In this document: piece by piece, positions 38,208-47,550 of the stretch
Layout: each line of letters begins with the position of its first letter
Position numbering within the stretch: position 1 is the first letter of the stretch
Origin: Massilia aquatica
GTDB lineage: Bacteria > Pseudomonadota > Gammaproteobacteria > Burkholderiales > Burkholderiaceae_D
Direction of reading: 5' to 3'
Length of the DNA stretch: 64,000 nucleotides
Assembly: GCF_011682045.1 (NCBI RefSeq)
Contig: NZ_VVIW01000003.1
Location: forward strand, 124,001-188,000
Notes under the pieces: generated by a model
What the model was told of the DNA's origin: nothing
Databases searched by the model: none
What the model saw: only the letters and a program-made list of their open reading frames with translations
Made by a program: the position numbers and the translations under genes

Positions 38208-39137
38208 TCAGATCGGCTGCAGGCCTGGCAGGTCGCGCATGGCCACGGCCAGCTCGGCGCCAATCTGGGCGTTGTGCTTGACCAGTGCAATGTTGGTCAT
38301 CAGGCTGCGCCCTTCGGTCAGGGTCTTGATGCGCGCCAGCAGGAACGGGGTAACGAGCTTGCCGGTCACGCCGCCATCGCGCGCTTCGCGCAATGCCTGT
38401 TCGGTGATGCTGTCGATTTCATCCTTTTGCATCGCAAACGCTTCCGGCACCGGGTTGCTGACGACGATGCCGCCATGCAGGCCTAGCTGCCATTTGGTCT
38501 GGATGAAGGCGGCTTGCTCCAGCGCCGAATCGAGCTGGAAGTCGGCCTTGAAGCCGCTGTCGCGCGTGAAGAAGGCCGGAAAACCCGGCTGCCCGACGCT
38601 GATCACCGGTACGCCATGCGTTTCCAGGTATTCGAGCGTGAGGCCGATGTCGAGGATCGACTTGACGCCGGCGCAGACCACCGCCACGTTGGTGCGCGCC
38701 AGTTCCTGCAGGTCGGCCGAGATGTCGAAGCTCGTTTCCGCGCCGCGGTGCACGCCGCCGATGCCGCCCGTTACAAAAACGTGGATGCCGGCCAGCTGCG
38801 CGCAGATCATGGTCGCGGCCACGGTGGTGGCGCCCAGACGGCCTTGCGAGAGCACGTACGGCAGGTCGCGCTGCGAGACCTTCATGGCGTCGGGCGAGGT
38901 GGCCAGCAGTTCGAGCTGCTCGGCCACCAGGCCAATGCAGATCTTGCCTTCGATGATGGCGATGGTGGCCGGTACCGCGCCGGCGGCGCGGATAACGTGT
39001 TCGACTTCCTGCGCCATCGTCACGTTTTGCGGGTACGGCATGCCGTGCGAGATGATGGTCGACTCCAGGGCGACGATGGGTTTGCCGGCGGTGCGGGCGG
39101 CGGCGACTTCGGGCGAGAACAAGAGATATTGGTGCAT
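38208..39137 (-). CDS. psuG: Pseudouridine-5'-phosphate glycosidase
   Basis: It splits pseudouridine 5'-phosphate to uracil and ribose 5-phosphate. The 309-aa product has PIVALESTIISHGMPYPQN, the Lys/Asp active-site region (RDLPYVLSQGRLGATTVAAT), VFVTGGIGGVHRGAE and VVCAGVKSILDIGLTLEYLE. The ATG at 39137 comes 2 bases after the psuK stop. The longer upstream frame is the shadow of psuK. Confidence 0.95.
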   Translation of the reverse strand: MHQYLLFSPEVAAARTAGKPIVALESTIISHGMPYPQNVTMAQEVEHVIRAAGAVPATIAIIEGKICIGLVAEQLELLATSPDAMKVSQRDLPYVLSQGRLGATTVAATMICAQLAGIHVFVTGGIGGVHRGAETSFDISADLQELARTNVAVVCAGVKSILDIGLTLEYLETHGVPVISVGQPGFPAFFTRDSGFKADFQLDSALEQAAFIQTKWQLGLHGGIVVSNPVPEAFAMQKDEIDSITEQALREARDGGVTGKLVTPFLLARIKTLTEGRSLMTNIALVKHNAQIGAELAVAMRDLPGLQPI

Positions 39138-39139
39138 GG

Positions 39140-40285
39140 TCAGTCCTGGTAAAGAGCGTTGAACGGTTGCTGGGCGCCGGGGAGGGCGTCGGGATTCGGA
39201 ATCTCGGCGAGCACTTCCGCCGTCAGGTAAGGGCACACGGTTTCTTCGCAGGCGAGCGTCATGGCTGACAACTGCAGGCCGCGCCGGCAGGCCAGCGTCA
39301 TGTCGTCGCTGCCCTGGAACAGGGACCAGCATACCGCAGCGGCAAAGGCGTCGCCCGCACCGGTGACGTCGACAATCCGCGCCGCTTGCGCGTCGAGCTG
39401 CGCGATGCCGCCGGCGGTGGTGTAGACCACGCCGGTGGCGCCGCGCGTGACGATGACGTCCTGCGCGCCTTGCGCCTGGATGGCGCGGCAGGCGGCCAGG
39501 AAGTCGGCGTCGGTCAAGAGCTTCGCGCCGATGCGCGTTTCGAGTTCGCCCTGGTTCAGGATCAGCAGGCGCAGGCCGCGCAGGTCGTCCGGCAGGTGCG
39601 CCATTTTCGGCTGCGATACGGCGACGACCACCAGCGGCACCGCGCCGCGCGCGGCGTCGTCGAGCAGGACGCGCAAGGTCTCGCGCGGCAGGTTCAGGTC
39701 GGCCACGATCAGGGCGCCGCCGGCGCGCTGCGGCTGGCGCGTGTCCAGGAAGGCGGGGGTGAGGGCGTCGTACAGGGCCATGTCGGCCAGCGCCAGCAGC
39801 ATTTCGCCATGGTCGTCCAGCACCGCGGTGTAGGTGCCGCTGCAAACCCCGGTCAGGTGCAGGGTGGCGCGGGTGTCGATGCCGGCCGCCTCGGCGTGCG
39901 CAAGCAGCGCCTTGCCGGACGAATCGTCGCCGATGGCGGTGATCAGCGCAACGGGGGCCGACAGGCGCGCCAGGTTCTCGGCGATATTGCGCGCCACGCC
40001 GCCGAACGATTCGTCCTGGCGCGCGGGATTCGAGGTGCCCATCTTCAGGGTGGCGATGGAACGCAGTTTGCGGTCGAGGTTGGCGGCGCCGAGGCAGACG
40101 ATGGGACGGTTATCGGGCAGCACATAGGCGCGGCCGAGCACGCGCCGGTCGCGGATCAGGCCGGCGATGTAGCCGGCCACGGCGGAACGCGACAAGCCCA
40201 GCACGCTTGCCAGATCTTGCTGCGAAATGAAGGGATTGGCGCGGATCAGTTCGTACAACTGGTCTTTTTTGGAGAGTTCGGTCAC
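39140..40285 (-). CDS. psuK: Pseudouridine kinase fused to an N-terminal DNA-binding domain
   Basis: This PfkB-family kinase phosphorylates pseudouridine for PsuG. The first ~55 residues form a winged helix (QDLASVLGLSRSAVAGYIAGL), followed by the PfkB domain from about residue 60 (CLGAANLDRKLRS, FGGVARNIAENLARL) ending in the ATP/anion-hole motif DVTGAGDAFAAAVCW. The fused HTH suggests self-regulation through the palindromes in its promoter. The start is uncertain: GTG at 40285 gives MTELSKKDQ and TTG at 40294 is the alternative; neither has a good ribosome site. Confidence 0.88.
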   Translation of the reverse strand: MTELSKKDQLYELIRANPFISQQDLASVLGLSRSAVAGYIAGLIRDRRVLGRAYVLPDNRPIVCLGAANLDRKLRSIATLKMGTSNPARQDESFGGVARNIAENLARLSAPVALITAIGDDSSGKALLAHAEAAGIDTRATLHLTGVCSGTYTAVLDDHGEMLLALADMALYDALTPAFLDTRQPQRAGGALIVADLNLPRETLRVLLDDAARGAVPLVVVAVSQPKMAHLPDDLRGLRLLILNQGELETRIGAKLLTDADFLAACRAIQAQGAQDVIVTRGATGVVYTTAGGIAQLDAQAARIVDVTGAGDAFAAAVCWSLFQGSDDMTLACRRGLQLSAMTLACEETVCPYLTAEVLAEIPNPDALPGAQQPFNALYQD

Positions 40286-40299
40286 AATAAGCAATCATT

Positions 40300-40343
40300 A
40301 AACAATTGTTTGCGATGTTAGACAAATGTCTTAGTGCTGTCAA
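40300..40343 (-). promoter_or_regulatory. psuKG promoter with two palindromes
   Basis: On the minus strand TTGACA (40343-40338), 17 bases, then TAACAT (40320-40315), a near-consensus promoter. The spacer contains AGACA-TT-TGTCT and the initial transcribed region contains AAACAATTGTTT (40311-40300). Both are natural operator sites for the kinase's own winged helix or another repressor. Promoter geometry is seen directly; regulation is inferred. Confidence 0.65.
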
Positions 40344-40414
40344 TCAATGATTGTGTCCTGCTCTCCTATAGTGTGCCTGAATCAAACTGAGTGGGCCAAC
40401 TGATTCTAGCGTGG

Positions 40415-40485
40415 ATTTATATCTTGCGCGTATAAATGAAGAAGAAAAATGGTATTTGCCATACATATCCTTGATCCTGCATAGT
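40415..40485 (+). promoter_or_regulatory. Composite operator/promoter, copy B, for punA and the deo genes
   Basis: ATTTATA-N9-TATAAAT (40415-40437), G, 13 bases, GTATTTGCCA (40452-40461) with -35-like TTGCCA (40456-40461), 18 bases, then CATAGT (40480-40485). It has exactly the spacing seen at 14201 and 31894. The punA ATG is 89 bp downstream. Confidence 0.7.
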
Positions 40486-40573
40486 TATAATAGCTAGCGA
40501 ACTCATTCTCCGCGCCGCCCGCACCATGCGCGCCGCGCGGCAGCGCCCTCTCCGAAACAGATAAGGAATCCAC

Positions 40574-41416
40574 ATGTCGAACAACACCCCCTTCGAAGCC
40601 GCCGATATCATCCGCGCCCGCAAACCTGGTTTTGAGCCGCGCGTGGCGATGATCCTCGGTTCCGGCCTTGGCGTGCTGGCCGAGCAGATGACCGACGCGG
40701 TCTCGATCGGCTTCGACGAACTGCCAGGTTTTCCGATCAGCACCGTGCACGGTCACGCCGGTGAACTGGTGCTGGGCACCCTGGCGGGCGTGAACGTGGT
40801 GTGCATGAAGGGCCGCGGCCACTTCTACGAAGGCTACGGCATGGGCGTGATGACCAGCGCCGTGCGCACCATGAAGCTGCTCGGCTGCGAGATGCTGTTC
40901 GTGACCAACGCCGCCGGTTCGCTGCGCACTGAAGTCGACGCGGGCAGCCTGGTGGCCCTGACCGACCATATCAACTGGCTGCCTGGCACGCCGATGGTCG
41001 GCCCGAATGACGACCGTTTCGGCCCGCGCTTCTTCAGCATGGCCAATGCCTACGATAGCGATATCCGCAACGTGGTCAAGGAGACCGCTGCGGCCAAGGG
41101 CATCACCTTGCATGAAGGCGTGTTCATTGCGTATCCGGGGCCGAACTTCGAGACCGCCGCCGAAATCCGCATGATGGCCAAGCTGGGTGCGGACGTGGTG
41201 GGCATGTCGGTGGTGCCGGAAGTGGTCTCGGCGCGCCATTGCGGTTTGAAGGTGGTTGGCGTGTCGGTGATTACCAACCTGGCCGAAGGGATGTCGCCGT
41301 TCCCGCTGTCGCACGAGCAGACCTTGAAGTACGCCGCCATCGGCGCCAAGGATCTGGTTGAGTTGATCCCGGCGTTCCTGGAGCGCGTTGCGCAACAACC
41401 GCGCGCCGCTGCCTGA
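40574..41416 (+). CDS. punA: Purine-nucleoside phosphorylase (trimeric class)
   Basis: It cleaves purine (deoxy)nucleosides with phosphate to base plus (deoxy)ribose 1-phosphate. The 280-aa product has the phosphate-site ILGSGLG, GRGHFYEGYG, FVTNAAGSLRTEV, the diagnostic GVFIAYPGPNFETAAEIRM, VGMSVVPEVVSARHCG and VITNLAEG, where Asn supports 6-oxopurine preference. It heads the punA-deoB-deoC-ALDH-deoA-cdd run. Xanthosine phosphorylase XapA is a related alternative. Confidence 0.92.
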   Translation: MSNNTPFEAADIIRARKPGFEPRVAMILGSGLGVLAEQMTDAVSIGFDELPGFPISTVHGHAGELVLGTLAGVNVVCMKGRGHFYEGYGMGVMTSAVRTMKLLGCEMLFVTNAAGSLRTEVDAGSLVALTDHINWLPGTPMVGPNDDRFGPRFFSMANAYDSDIRNVVKETAAAKGITLHEGVFIAYPGPNFETAAEIRMMAKLGADVVGMSVVPEVVSARHCGLKVVGVSVITNLAEGMSPFPLSHEQTLKYAAIGAKDLVELIPAFLERVAQQPRAAA

Positions 41417-41461
41417 CTCGATTTGTCGCTGTCGCTGTCCCGATGCCACTAGCCCCAAGGC

Positions 41462-41552
41462 CGTCGTCCCCGGCCTGGGCGGCCCCCTTGGCGGGGATCC
41501 ATAGCACCTGTAAGCATCGGTGCTATGGACCCCCGCCTTCGCGGGGGAGACG
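41462..41552. repeat. Dispersed triple-hairpin repeat, copy 2 (punA-deoB gap)
   Basis: The central stem CCATAGCACC pairs with GGTGCTATGG, flanked by GC-rich hairpins (last arm CCCCCGCC-TTCG-CGGGGG). The first arm is expanded and degenerate. It lies inside the presumed punA-deo operon, where it could modulate mRNA stability. Confidence 0.75.
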
Positions 41553-41618
41553 GAGGCAAACGGTAGCGGGCTTGTATTACATCTACCATACCTGAACCTT
41601 TCTGAAGCGAGCGATCCC

Positions 41619-42812
41619 ATGTCACGCGCATTTATCCTCCTGCTTGATTCCTTCGGCCTTGGCGCCACGCCCGACGCCGACAAATTCGGCGACGTTGGCG
41701 CCAACACCTTCGGCCATATCGCCGCCTGGGCTGCCCAACAAGGTAAACCCATGCAGCTCCCGAACCTCGAACGCCTCGGCCTCGCCGCAGCCGCCCACCT
41801 GGCCAGTGGCGAGTGGGCTGCGGGCTTCAACCAGCGCGACGGCTTCACCGGCGCCTACGGCGCGGCGCGCGAGCGTTCCACCGGCAAGGACACCCAAAGC
41901 GGCCATTGGGAAATCGCCGGCGTCCCGGTCGAATTCGACTGGGGCTACTTCCCGCGCACTGTGCCTTCCTTCCCGGCCGAACTGACCGGCAAGCTGCAAG
42001 AACTGACCGGCGTGGCCGGCTACCTTGGCAACTGCCATGCGTCCGGCACCGACATCATTAACAAGCACGGCGACGAACATGTCGCCACCGGCAAAATCAT
42101 CGTCTACACCTCGGGCGACTCGGTCATGCAGATCGCCGCGCACGAAGAACACTTCGGCCTCGAACGTCTGTATGCCGTGTGCGAAGCCGCGTTCGAACTG
42201 GTCAAGCCGTACAACATCGGCCGCGTGATCGCGCGTCCGTTCCTCGGCGAGAATGGCAACTACCGCCGCACCAGCAACCGCCACGACTACGCCGTGCCGC
42301 CTCCAAGCGCAACGCTGCTCGACCACGTGAAAAACGAAGGCGGAGAAGTCATTGGCCTCGGCAAGATCAGCGATATTTTTGCGACCCAGGGCATCTCGCG
42401 CGTGGTCAAGGGCGTGGACAACATGGCCCTGTTCGACGCGCTGCTCAAGGTGGCCGACGAAGCCGGCGACAAGTCGCTGACTTTTGTGAACTTCGTCGAC
42501 TTCGACCAGGCCTTCGGCCACCGCCGCGACGTGGCCGGCTACTCGAATGCGCTGCACGAGATGGATGCGCGCCTGCCGGAATTCATGGCCAAGCTCAAAG
42601 AGGGCGACCTGGTGGTCATCACCGCCGATCATGGCTGCGACCCAAGCTGGCCTGGTTCGGACCACACGCGCGAACACATTCCGATGATCTTCTTCGGGCC
42701 GGGCGTTAGCGCGCGCGCGCTGCCGGTATCGAACACCTTCTCCGACATCGGCGCTACCCTGGCCAAGCATCTCGGCGTCACACCACTTTCCAACGGAACC
42801 GCTCTGCTATGA
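41619..42812 (+). CDS. deoB: Phosphopentomutase
   Basis: It interconverts (deoxy)ribose 1- and 5-phosphate. The 397-aa product has ILLLDSFGLGATPDADKFGD (Mn ligand Asp), the phosphorylated-Thr region GKDTQSGHWEI, FVDFDQAFGHRRD and ADHGCDPSW metal ligands and a TSNRHDYAVPP substrate segment. The ATG at 41619 gives the standard N-terminus; the 33 extra upstream codons run into the hairpin repeat and are rejected. The stop overlaps deoC by four bases. Confidence 0.95.
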   Translation: MSRAFILLLDSFGLGATPDADKFGDVGANTFGHIAAWAAQQGKPMQLPNLERLGLAAAAHLASGEWAAGFNQRDGFTGAYGAARERSTGKDTQSGHWEIAGVPVEFDWGYFPRTVPSFPAELTGKLQELTGVAGYLGNCHASGTDIINKHGDEHVATGKIIVYTSGDSVMQIAAHEEHFGLERLYAVCEAAFELVKPYNIGRVIARPFLGENGNYRRTSNRHDYAVPPPSATLLDHVKNEGGEVIGLGKISDIFATQGISRVVKGVDNMALFDALLKVADEAGDKSLTFVNFVDFDQAFGHRRDVAGYSNALHEMDARLPEFMAKLKEGDLVVITADHGCDPSWPGSDHTREHIPMIFFGPGVSARALPVSNTFSDIGATLAKHLGVTPLSNGTALL

Positions 42813-43765
42813 CTCACAATCCCGCATTCAAACGCAACGAGGTGGTTGGCCTCGATCTCGGCTGGGTCAACCAGATCAAAGTCAATCGCAACGCGTCGGA
42901 CCGCCGCGCCGCCAGCCTGGCCAATCGCCGCACCGTCAAGAAAGAATATCAGGCCGCGTGGCTGATCAAGGCGCTGCAATGCATCGACCTGACCACCCTG
43001 GGCGGCGACGACACGCCGGGCCGCGTCGAGCGCCTGTGCATGAAAGCCATGCGCCCGCTGCGCACGGACCTGATGGCCGCGCTGGGCGTGTCGAACCTGA
43101 CCACCGGCGCAGTATGCGTGTACCACGAGATGATCACCCCAGCCGCCAAAATCCTGCAAGGCCGCTTGCCGATCGCCGCCGTGTCCACCGCCTTCCCGGC
43201 CGGCCTGGCCAGCATGGAAACCAAGGTGCGCGAGATCGAACTGTCGGTTGCCGCCGGCGCCACCGAAATCGACATCGTCATCACCCGCCAGCACGTCCTG
43301 ATGGGTAACTGGCAGGCCCTGTACGACGAAATGGTCGCCTACCGCAAAGCCTGCGGCGAAGCGCACGTCAAGGCCATTCTCGCCACCGGCGACCTGCTCA
43401 CGCTGGAGAACGTGGCCAAGGCTTCGTGGGTGTGCATGATGGCCGGTTCGGACTTCATCAAGACCTCCACCGGCAAGGAAGGCGTCAACGCCACCATTCC
43501 CGTTGCCCTGACGATGGTGCGCACGATTCGCGAATACCACGAGCAGACAGGTTTCCGGGTCGGCTTCAAGCCGGCCGGCGGCGTGTCGTCGGCCAAGAGC
43601 GCGCTGCAGTACCTGACCCTGATGAAGGAAGAACTGGGACGCGAGTGGCTGGAGCCGCATCTGTTCCGCATCGGCGCATCGAGCCTGCTGACCGACATCG
43701 AGCGCCAGCTCGAACACTACGTCACCGGGAACTATTCGGCCAACCATCGCCACGCGCAACCATAA
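42809..43765 (+). CDS. deoC: Deoxyribose-phosphate aldolase
   Basis: It splits deoxyribose 5-phosphate into glyceraldehyde 3-phosphate and acetaldehyde. The 318-aa product is longer than E. coli DeoC and belongs to the form with a ~60-aa N-terminal extension. The Schiff-base Lys is in SDFIKTSTGKEG, the helper Lys in VGFKPAGGVSS and the Asp in TEIDIVI. It overlaps deoB by four bases, and the next gene handles the acetaldehyde produced. Confidence 0.95.
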   Translation: MTHNPAFKRNEVVGLDLGWVNQIKVNRNASDRRAASLANRRTVKKEYQAAWLIKALQCIDLTTLGGDDTPGRVERLCMKAMRPLRTDLMAALGVSNLTTGAVCVYHEMITPAAKILQGRLPIAAVSTAFPAGLASMETKVREIELSVAAGATEIDIVITRQHVLMGNWQALYDEMVAYRKACGEAHVKAILATGDLLTLENVAKASWVCMMAGSDFIKTSTGKEGVNATIPVALTMVRTIREYHEQTGFRVGFKPAGGVSSAKSALQYLTLMKEELGREWLEPHLFRIGASSLLTDIERQLEHYVTGNYSANHRHAQP

Positions 43766-43782
43766 ACACCTACGGATTCGTC

Positions 43783-46161
43783 ATGCCCACAATTAACGAG
43801 ATTCTTCAAACTATGGACTACGGCCCTGCACCCGAGAGCACCAAAGAAGCGCAAGCATGGCTGGACCAGCATGAGCGCCGCTTCGGGCTGTTCATCGATA
43901 ACGCCTGGACCGATTCTGCCGATACCTTCGCCTCGACCAATCCGGCCGACGGCAAGGAACTGGCGCAAGTCAGCCAGGCCAGCGGCGACGATGTCGACCG
44001 CGCAGTGGCAGCGGCGCGCCGCGCCCAGCCGGGTTGGGTGGCGCTGGGCGGCCATGGCCGCGCGCGCGTACTGTATGCGCTGGCGCGGCTGCTGCAAAAG
44101 CATGCGCGTCTGTTCGCGGTCCTCGAAACGCTCGACAACGGCAAGACGATCCGCGAAACGCGCGACGCCGACCTGCCTTTGGCCGCGCGCCACTTCTACC
44201 ATCACGCCGGCTGGGCGCAGTTGCAGTCGGAAGAATTTGCCGACTACCGCGCCGTGGGCGTGGTGGGCCAGATCGTTCCCTGGAACTTCCCGCTGCTGAT
44301 GCTGGCCTGGAAAATCGCACCGGCGCTGGCCGCCGGTAACACGGTGGTCTTCAAGCCGGCTGAATTCACGTCCTTGTCGGCGCTGCTGTTCGCTGAGATC
44401 TGCCAGCAGGCCGGCGTGCCGGCCGGCGTAGTCAACATCGTCACCGGCGACGGCCGCGTGGGCGAGGCCATCGTCAACCATGCGGGCATCGACAAGATCG
44501 CCTTTACCGGTTCCACCGAAGTTGGCCGCATTATCCGCAAGGCCACCGCCGGTAGCGGCAAGAAGCTCTCGCTCGAATTGGGCGGCAAGTCGCCGTTCAT
44601 CGTATTTGAAGATGCCGATCTGGATGCCGCCGTCGAAGGCGTGGTCGATTCGATCTTCTTCAACCAGGGCCAGGTCTGCTGCGCCGGTTCGCGCCTGCTG
44701 GTGCAGGAATCGATTGAAGAACGCTTCCTGGCCAAGCTGCGTGCACGCATGGACAACCTGCGTCTCGGTTCGCCGATTGAAAAATCGGTCGATATCGGCG
44801 CGCTGGTCGATCCGATCCAGCGCCAACGCATCGAAGGGCTGGTCGACGCGGCCCGCGCCGAAGGCTGCACCATTTACCAGCCAGCGTGCGACATCCCGGC
44901 CACCGGCTCGTGGTTCCCGCCGACCCTGATTACCGGCGCTTCCACCTCGGCCGGCATCGCCCAGACCGAAGTCTTCGGGCCGGTGCTCGTTGCGATGAGC
45001 TTCCGCACGCCGGTTGAAGCGGTCCAGCTGGCGAACAACACCGTCTATGGCTTAGCTGCCAGCTTGTGGTCCGAGTCGATCAGCCTCGCGCTCGACGTGG
45101 CGCCGCAGATCAAGGCCGGCGTGGTGTGGATTAACACCGCCAACCAGTTCGACGCCGCCTGCGGCTTCGGCGGCTACCGCGAGTCCGGCTTCGGCCGCGA
45201 AGGCGGCAAGGAAGGCATGTATGAGTACATGACGGCGCTGTCGGAAGACGCGCGTCCTGCTTTGCCAGTCATTGAAGCGAAGGGCAAGGCCAAGCCGGCC
45301 GAGGCACCGGGTCCGTTCGCCATCGACCGTACCGCCAAGATGTACATCGGCGGCAAGCAGGCGCGCCCTGACGGCGCCTACACTCGCGCCATCGTCGGCG
45401 CCAGCGGCGCATTCGTTGGCGACGTGGGCGAGGGCGGCCGCAAGGATATCCGCAACGCCGTGGAAGCGGCGCACAAGGCGTCCGGCTGGGCCAAGGCCAC
45501 CTCGCACAACCGCGCGCAGGTCTTGTATTACATCGCCGAGAACCTGGCGATCCGCGCCGACGAATTCGCGGCGCGCCTGGCGGCCATGACCGGCGCCAAA
45601 AATCCCGAGAAGGAAGTGCAGGCCTCGATCGAACGCCTGTTCTACTACGCCGCCTGGGCCGACAAGTACGACGGCCTGGCGCACCAGCCGCCGATGCACG
45701 GCATCACCGTGGCGCTGAACGAGCCGGTTGGCGTGATCGGCATCATCTGCCCGAACGAGTCGCCGCTGCTCGGCTTCATCTCGCTGGTGGCGCCTGCGCT
45801 GGCGCTGGGTAACCGCGTGATCGCGGTGCCGTCGGAAGCGTATCCGCTGGCGGCGACCGACCTGTATCAGGTACTCGATACCTCGGACCTGCCGGGCGGT
45901 GCACTGAACATTATCACCGGCAGCGCCGATGAACTGGCCAAGACCCTGGCGACGCACTCCGATGTGGACGCCGTGTGGCGTCACGACGGTTCGCTTGACG
46001 GCTGCGCCGAAGTCGAACGCCTGTCGGCCGAATCGCTCAAGCGCACCTGGGTGGGCGGCGGCAAAGGGCGCGACTGGTACGACACCAAACAGGCCGGCGG
46101 ACGCGCAGTGCTGGCGCACGCGAGCCAGGTCAAGAATGTCTGGATTCCGTACGGCGTGTAA
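43783..46161 (+). CDS. Bimodular aldehyde dehydrogenase (complete domain plus truncated second domain)
   Basis: This 792-aa protein has a full ALDH in residues 1-490: FTGSTEVGR, LSLELGGKSPF with the general-base Glu and the catalytic Cys in NQGQVCCAGS near residue 299. A second ALDH-like module from about residue 525 (MYIGGKQARPDGAYTRAIVG) keeps the Rossmann part (GVIGIICPNESPLLGF, GALNIITGSADEL) but ends before any catalytic Cys. Directly after deoC it probably oxidises acetaldehyde from deoxyribose. The long form is known in deo operons; the second module's role is unknown. The ATG at 43783 lies 17 bases after deoC. Confidence 0.85.
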   Translation: MPTINEILQTMDYGPAPESTKEAQAWLDQHERRFGLFIDNAWTDSADTFASTNPADGKELAQVSQASGDDVDRAVAAARRAQPGWVALGGHGRARVLYALARLLQKHARLFAVLETLDNGKTIRETRDADLPLAARHFYHHAGWAQLQSEEFADYRAVGVVGQIVPWNFPLLMLAWKIAPALAAGNTVVFKPAEFTSLSALLFAEICQQAGVPAGVVNIVTGDGRVGEAIVNHAGIDKIAFTGSTEVGRIIRKATAGSGKKLSLELGGKSPFIVFEDADLDAAVEGVVDSIFFNQGQVCCAGSRLLVQESIEERFLAKLRARMDNLRLGSPIEKSVDIGALVDPIQRQRIEGLVDAARAEGCTIYQPACDIPATGSWFPPTLITGASTSAGIAQTEVFGPVLVAMSFRTPVEAVQLANNTVYGLAASLWSESISLALDVAPQIKAGVVWINTANQFDAACGFGGYRESGFGREGGKEGMYEYMTALSEDARPALPVIEAKGKAKPAEAPGPFAIDRTAKMYIGGKQARPDGAYTRAIVGASGAFVGDVGEGGRKDIRNAVEAAHKASGWAKATSHNRAQVLYYIAENLAIRADEFAARLAAMTGAKNPEKEVQASIERLFYYAAWADKYDGLAHQPPMHGITVALNEPVGVIGIICPNESPLLGFISLVAPALALGNRVIAVPSEAYPLAATDLYQVLDTSDLPGGALNIITGSADELAKTLATHSDVDAVWRHDGSLDGCAEVERLSAESLKRTWVGGGKGRDWYDTKQAGGRAVLAHASQVKNVWIPYGV

Positions 46162-46212
46162 GCCGGCGGCCAGTGACGACAATATCAAGCAATTAGCAAA
46201 TAAAGGCTTCAC

Positions 46213-47535
46213 ATGTTCTTAAACCAGGAAATCATCCGCAAAAAACGCGATGGCGGGGCTCTCTCTGCTGAAGAGATCCAGTTCTTCGTACGCGGCATCA
46301 CCGACGGCAGCGTCACCGAAGGCCAGATCGCGGCACTCGCGATGGCCGTCTTCTTCAACGACATGAACATGGACGAGCGCGTGGCTTTCACCCTGGCCAT
46401 GCGCGACTCCGGCCAGGTCATGGAATGGCGCTCGATGAACCTGCCGGGTCCCGTGGTCGACAAGCACTCGACCGGCGGCGTGGGCGACGTGGTCTCGCTG
46501 ATGCTGGGACCGATGATCGCAGCCTGCGGCGGCTTCGTGCCGATGATCTCGGGCCGTGGCCTGGGCCACACCGGCGGCACGCTCGACAAGTTCGATTCGA
46601 TTCCCGGCTACTGCACCGTGCCCGATCCGGAACTGTTCCGCAAGGTCGTCAAGGACGTGGGCGTGGCCATCATCGGCCAGACCGCGCAACTGGCGCCGTC
46701 GGACAAGCGTTTCTACAGCATCCGCGACACCACCGCGACGGTGGAATCGGTGGCGATGATCACCGGTTCGATTTTGTCGAAGAAGCTCTCCGCTGGCCTC
46801 GATGCGCTGGTGATGGATGTGAAGGTCGGCACCGGCGCCTTCATGCCGAGTTACGACAAGTCGGTCGAACTGGCCGAGAGCATCGTCGCTGTCGGTAACG
46901 GCGCGGGCACGCGCACCTCGGCGCTGCTGACCGAGATGAACGAGTCGCTCGGTCCGGTGGCCGGCAATGCGCTGGAAGTGCGCCTGGCGATGGATTACCT
47001 GACCGGCCGTTCGCGTCCGGCGCGCCTGCACGAAGTGACCATGGCGCTGTGCGCCGAGATGCTGGTGCTGGGCAAACTGGCCGCCAATGAAACCGATGCG
47101 CGCGCCAAGCTGCAGGCGGGCCTGGACTCGGGCGAAGCGGCCGAGCGCTTTTCGCGCATGGTGGCGGCATTGGGTGGCCCGGCTGACCTGGTCGAGCGTC
47201 CGGATGCGTATCTGGAAAAGGCGCCGATCATCGTGCCGGTACCGGCGCTGCAAGCCGGCTTTGCGACGGCGACCGATTGCCGTGGCCTTGGCCTGGCGGT
47301 GGTCAGCCTGGGCGGCGGTCGTCGTCGTCCGGAAGACGCGATCGACTTTGCGGTCGGGTTGACGGACCTGGTGGAACTGGGCGACGCAATTGCGGTCGGC
47401 CAGCCGCTGGCGATGGTACACGCGCGCACGCAGGCTGCGGCTGAACAGGCGGTGCGCGAGGTGCAGGCTGCGTACAAGGTTGGCGATACCAAGCCGGCTG
47501 CGAACCCGATCATCTACCGCACGATCCGCCCTTAA
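46213..47535 (+). CDS. deoA: Thymidine phosphorylase
   Basis: It cleaves thymidine and deoxyuridine to base plus deoxyribose 1-phosphate. The 440-aa product opens [21 protein letters not shown], then has the phosphate site [29 protein letters not shown] (family signature) and [21 protein letters not shown]. This is the standard length for DeoA. It sits 51 bp after the aldehyde dehydrogenase. Confidence 0.96.
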   Translation: MFLNQEIIRKKRDGGALSAEEIQFFVRGITDGSVTEGQIAALAMAVFFNDMNMDERVAFTLAMRDSGQVMEWRSMNLPGPVVDKHSTGGVGDVVSLMLGPMIAACGGFVPMISGRGLGHTGGTLDKFDSIPGYCTVPDPELFRKVVKDVGVAIIGQTAQLAPSDKRFYSIRDTTATVESVAMITGSILSKKLSAGLDALVMDVKVGTGAFMPSYDKSVELAESIVAVGNGAGTRTSALLTEMNESLGPVAGNALEVRLAMDYLTGRSRPARLHEVTMALCAEMLVLGKLAANETDARAKLQAGLDSGEAAERFSRMVAALGGPADLVERPDAYLEKAPIIVPVPALQAGFATATDCRGLGLAVVSLGGGRRRPEDAIDFAVGLTDLVELGDAIAVGQPLAMVHARTQAAAEQAVREVQAAYKVGDTKPAANPIIYRTIRP

Positions 47536-47550
47536 ACGTCGCTTTACCCC

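Noticed and set aside
41520-41618. N-terminal extension of deoB into the hairpin repeat
   Set aside because: It would be translated from the dispersed repeat (MLWTPAFAGE), a common annotation artefact of these elements.
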